From positions 1 through 6,746 of the forward strand of contig JAITPZ010000258.1 in NCBI GenBank assembly GCA_031289165.1: a stretch of DNA of 6,746 nucleotides, read 5' to 3'. The notes beneath the pieces are model-generated. The model made no database searches and was not told where the DNA came from. It saw only the letters and a program-made list of their open reading frames with translations. Positions within the stretch are counted from its first letter, which is position 1, and each line of letters opens with the position of its first letter. Shown piece by piece: positions 5,587-6,746 of the stretch. The position numbers were made by a program, and so were the translations under genes. This DNA comes from Synergistaceae bacterium. Its GTDB lineage: Bacteria; Synergistota; Synergistia; Synergistales; Aminobacteriaceae.

Positions 5587-5823
5587 ATGATGAGCGGCGC
5601 TTTTGTCAGAGAGGACGAGGAGCGAGCGGCGCGCCTCGAGGCTCAGGCTTTGGAGGAAAAGCGCGGGGCCCTTCTGGAAATGCTGATGAGGGAACGGGAG
5701 CGCATCGAGACCGATCCCAAACTTTCAGAACTGCCCGCGTCGAAAAAAGAGAAGATTCTCGCCCGCATCGCAAAAGAGGCGGCCGAGCTGCGGGAGCAGC
5801 TTTCCCTGTCCGGTCGGGCATGA
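5587..5823 (+). CDS. Small helical-hairpin (coiled-coil) protein, function unknown
   Basis: A 78-residue, highly charged protein with no signal peptide or membrane segment. Residues 11-41 form a long amphipathic helix rich in Glu/Arg/Leu, residues 42-51 (TDPKLSELPA) look like a turn, and 52-73 form a second helix, so an antiparallel coiled-coil hairpin is likely. GGAGG at 5578-5582 is 4 bases before this ATG but 7 before the next in-frame ATG at 5590, so the protein may start at residue 2 (Met-Ser-Gly-Ala-Phe-Val-Arg-Glu-Asp). That start resembles, by eye, the N-terminal Met-Ser-x-Ala-Phe-Val-Lys-Glu-Asp of some GreA-like factors, and the size equals a GreA N-terminal arm. This is a weak analogy. 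It has its own promoter and a strong terminator, indicating a monocistronic gene. Confidence 0.75.
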   Translation: MMSGAFVREDEERAARLEAQALEEKRGALLEMLMRERERIETDPKLSELPASKKEKILARIAKEAAELREQLSLSGRA

Positions 5824-5863
5824 AGTCCGGCGAGGGGACGACCATTTGTTTACGACAACGCTG

Positions 5864-5904
5864 AAAAAACGAGAGACCTCCGGATGGGGGCCTCTCGTTT
5901 TTTT
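5864..5904. terminator. Strong bidirectional intrinsic terminator
   Basis: AAAAAACGAGAG (5864-5875) pairs perfectly with CTCTCGTTTTTT (5892-5903). After an A/C mismatch the inner bases CCTCC and GGGGG continue the stem around GGAT. The plus strand ends in seven T and the minus strand in six, so it can end both the small helical-protein transcript and the convergent Synerg-CTERM gene, whose stop is at 5937. Confidence 0.92.
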
Positions 5905-5936
5905 AGAAAAGACCTGAAGGGGCAGGGCTCACTCGG

Positions 5937-6746
5937 TCATTTTGGACGCCGCGGTTTCCCGATTCGTCGCGCGGCGACCGGTAAAAACATCAGGGCCAAA
6001 AGCGCCGCCGCCGCGGAAATTCCTCCGTTGCAGCCCCCTCCCCCGCCGGAGGATCCCGGCTGACCGGGATTCACGGGATTGTCGGCCGACGGGTTTTCAC
6101 CCGTCAGAGCGACGTAGAAGCTCAGGGTCCATTTTTCGTCCACCCTGCCGTCTCCGATCAGAATATAAGGCGCCCCGTCGTCCTCCACCACCTGGCAGAA
6201 GGCCGTTTTTCCAGTGTTCTGACTGACCGCGTCGGCGAGCAGAACGATGAAGTCGAGGTACAGGAAATCGTCGTATGTAAAGGCCTGCACGCATCTGTCG
6301 ACGCTGTATCCGCGGTTGCGCAACGTGGTGAAGAGGTTCATGTCCTGCTCGGCCGCGGCGTCCGAGCGCACCCACACCGCACAAACGGAGGCGAAGGCAT
6401 CGATCACGCTGTCGGCGTTCGCGATTTCGTCCCACCTGCCGACGAGAGGGGCCTCCTTTCTCGAAACGCGAAGGCGCACCCGAAGGGGCAGCAGAGGAAC
6501 GTCGTTCGGGGTCGTCACATCGGACGATGCGGGGACGTCGCCCGAAACCGTGACGTCAGACGACGCGCCGAGGGCTATCATGAAGGAATTGAACGCGTCG
6601 GCTTTGATGTACTGCGTCGCCACGCCGGAGAGGTCGAAACTCGCTCCCGGCATGACGGGCCGCCCTCCCGAGTACCCCGCGATCTCGTTTTCTGTGTTTT
6701 TCCCGTTCAGCGCCACGTCGGCGAAGGTCATGTCGAAGGCCGTAAC
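5937..6746 (-). CDS. Surface protein with C-terminal Synerg-CTERM sorting signal (5' truncated)
   Basis: The reading frame is open to the window edge; 269 residues are visible. The internal ATG at 6729-6731 has no ribosome site, so the true start lies outside. The visible part has a beta-rich section, a 12-residue tandem repeat at residues 61-84, a mixed domain (about 90-215) containing two Cys-Val/Cys-Gln sites and several strands, then an Asn/Pro/Gly linker. The last 39 residues contain Gly-Ser-Ser, five Gly, Cys-Asn, a hydrophobic helix and a basic Arg/Lys tail. This matches Synerg-CTERM (TIGR04564 as I recall), thought to be cut by a dedicated membrane protease and probably anchored near the Cys. 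So it is an exported, envelope-associated protein. The main domain is not recognised. A signal peptide is expected beyond the edge. The terminator at 5864-5904 follows. Confidence 0.88.
   Translation of the reverse strand, partial: VTAFDMTFADVALNGKNTENEIAGYSGGRPVMPGASFDLSGVATQYIKADAFNSFMIALGASSDVTVSGDVPASSDVTTPNDVPLLPLRVRLRVSRKEAPLVGRWDEIANADSVIDAFASVCAVWVRSDAAAEQDMNLFTTLRNRGYSVDRCVQAFTYDDFLYLDFIVLLADAVSQNTGKTAFCQVVEDDGAPYILIGDGRVDEKWTLSFYVALTGENPSADNPVNPGQPGSSGGGGGCNGGISAAAALLALMFLPVAARRIGKPRRPK
6495..6566 (-). repeat. Tandem 36-bp repeat encoding ASSDVT-xxx-DVP twice
   Basis: Two adjacent 36-base units (6531-6566, then 6495-6530 in coding order) encode ASSDVTVSGDVP and ASSDVTTPNDVP. Nine of 12 residues are identical, the three differing ones being in the middle. 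The units lie in an Asp/Ser/Val-rich linker of the surface protein and look like a recent in-frame duplication or a short spacer repeat. Confidence 0.75.

Noticed and set aside
5562..5864. 100-codon plus frame overlapping the small helical protein
   Set aside because: Its ATG lacks a ribosome site, its composition is Gly/Arg-rich, and it runs into the terminator stem. The 5587 frame has GGAGG and coherent amphipathic helices.

Overview
The window most likely comes from a Synergistota bacterium. The strongest clue is the last protein, at the right edge on the minus strand. It ends in a glycine run, a Cys-Asn pair, a hydrophobic helix and a basic tail, which is the Synerg-CTERM sorting signal described for that phylum. 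High GC, GC-rich hairpins between genes, and diderm-type secreted proteins fit this. No mobile element, tRNA, rRNA or CRISPR array is visible.

Layout, left to right: (1) the C-terminal end of a plus-strand DHHA1-domain protein (probably AlaX/AlaRS-like alanyl-tRNA editing), whose last codons and stop lie in a compact hairpin; (2) a stretch of about 100 bases with two mini-hairpins and a terminator-like hairpin; (3) a plus-strand exported protein of unknown function with a DxDxDG acidic loop; (4) a palindrome-rich convergent gap; (5) a large minus-strand CHASE2 / transmembrane / HD-GYP protein, a predicted membrane sensor that hydrolyses cyclic-di-GMP; (6) a divergent control region with an extended -10 and a possible 13-codon leader ORF; (7) a plus-strand exported protein of unknown function with a Trp-rich middle and Pro-rich tail; (8) a convergent gap with a 9-bp-stem hairpin; (9) a minus-strand DinB-superfamily protein; (10) a divergent promoter region carrying the same 9-base extended -10, TGATATAAT, once on each strand; (11) a 78-residue plus-strand helical-hairpin protein; (12) a strong bidirectional terminator; (13) the 3' part of the minus-strand Synerg-CTERM surface protein.

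Almost every gene appears to be its own transcription unit: neighbours alternate strand and are separated by terminators or promoters. No metabolic pathway links them. The loose theme is the cell envelope: two exported proteins and one surface-anchored protein lie near a membrane c-di-GMP phosphodiesterase. The most distinctive local signals are the GNA-tipped hairpins at gene ends, the candidate leader ORF whose stop abuts the next Shine-Dalgarno sequence, and the small helical-hairpin protein whose size resembles a free-standing GreA N-terminal arm. I see no convincing evidence of a wholly new multi-gene system.
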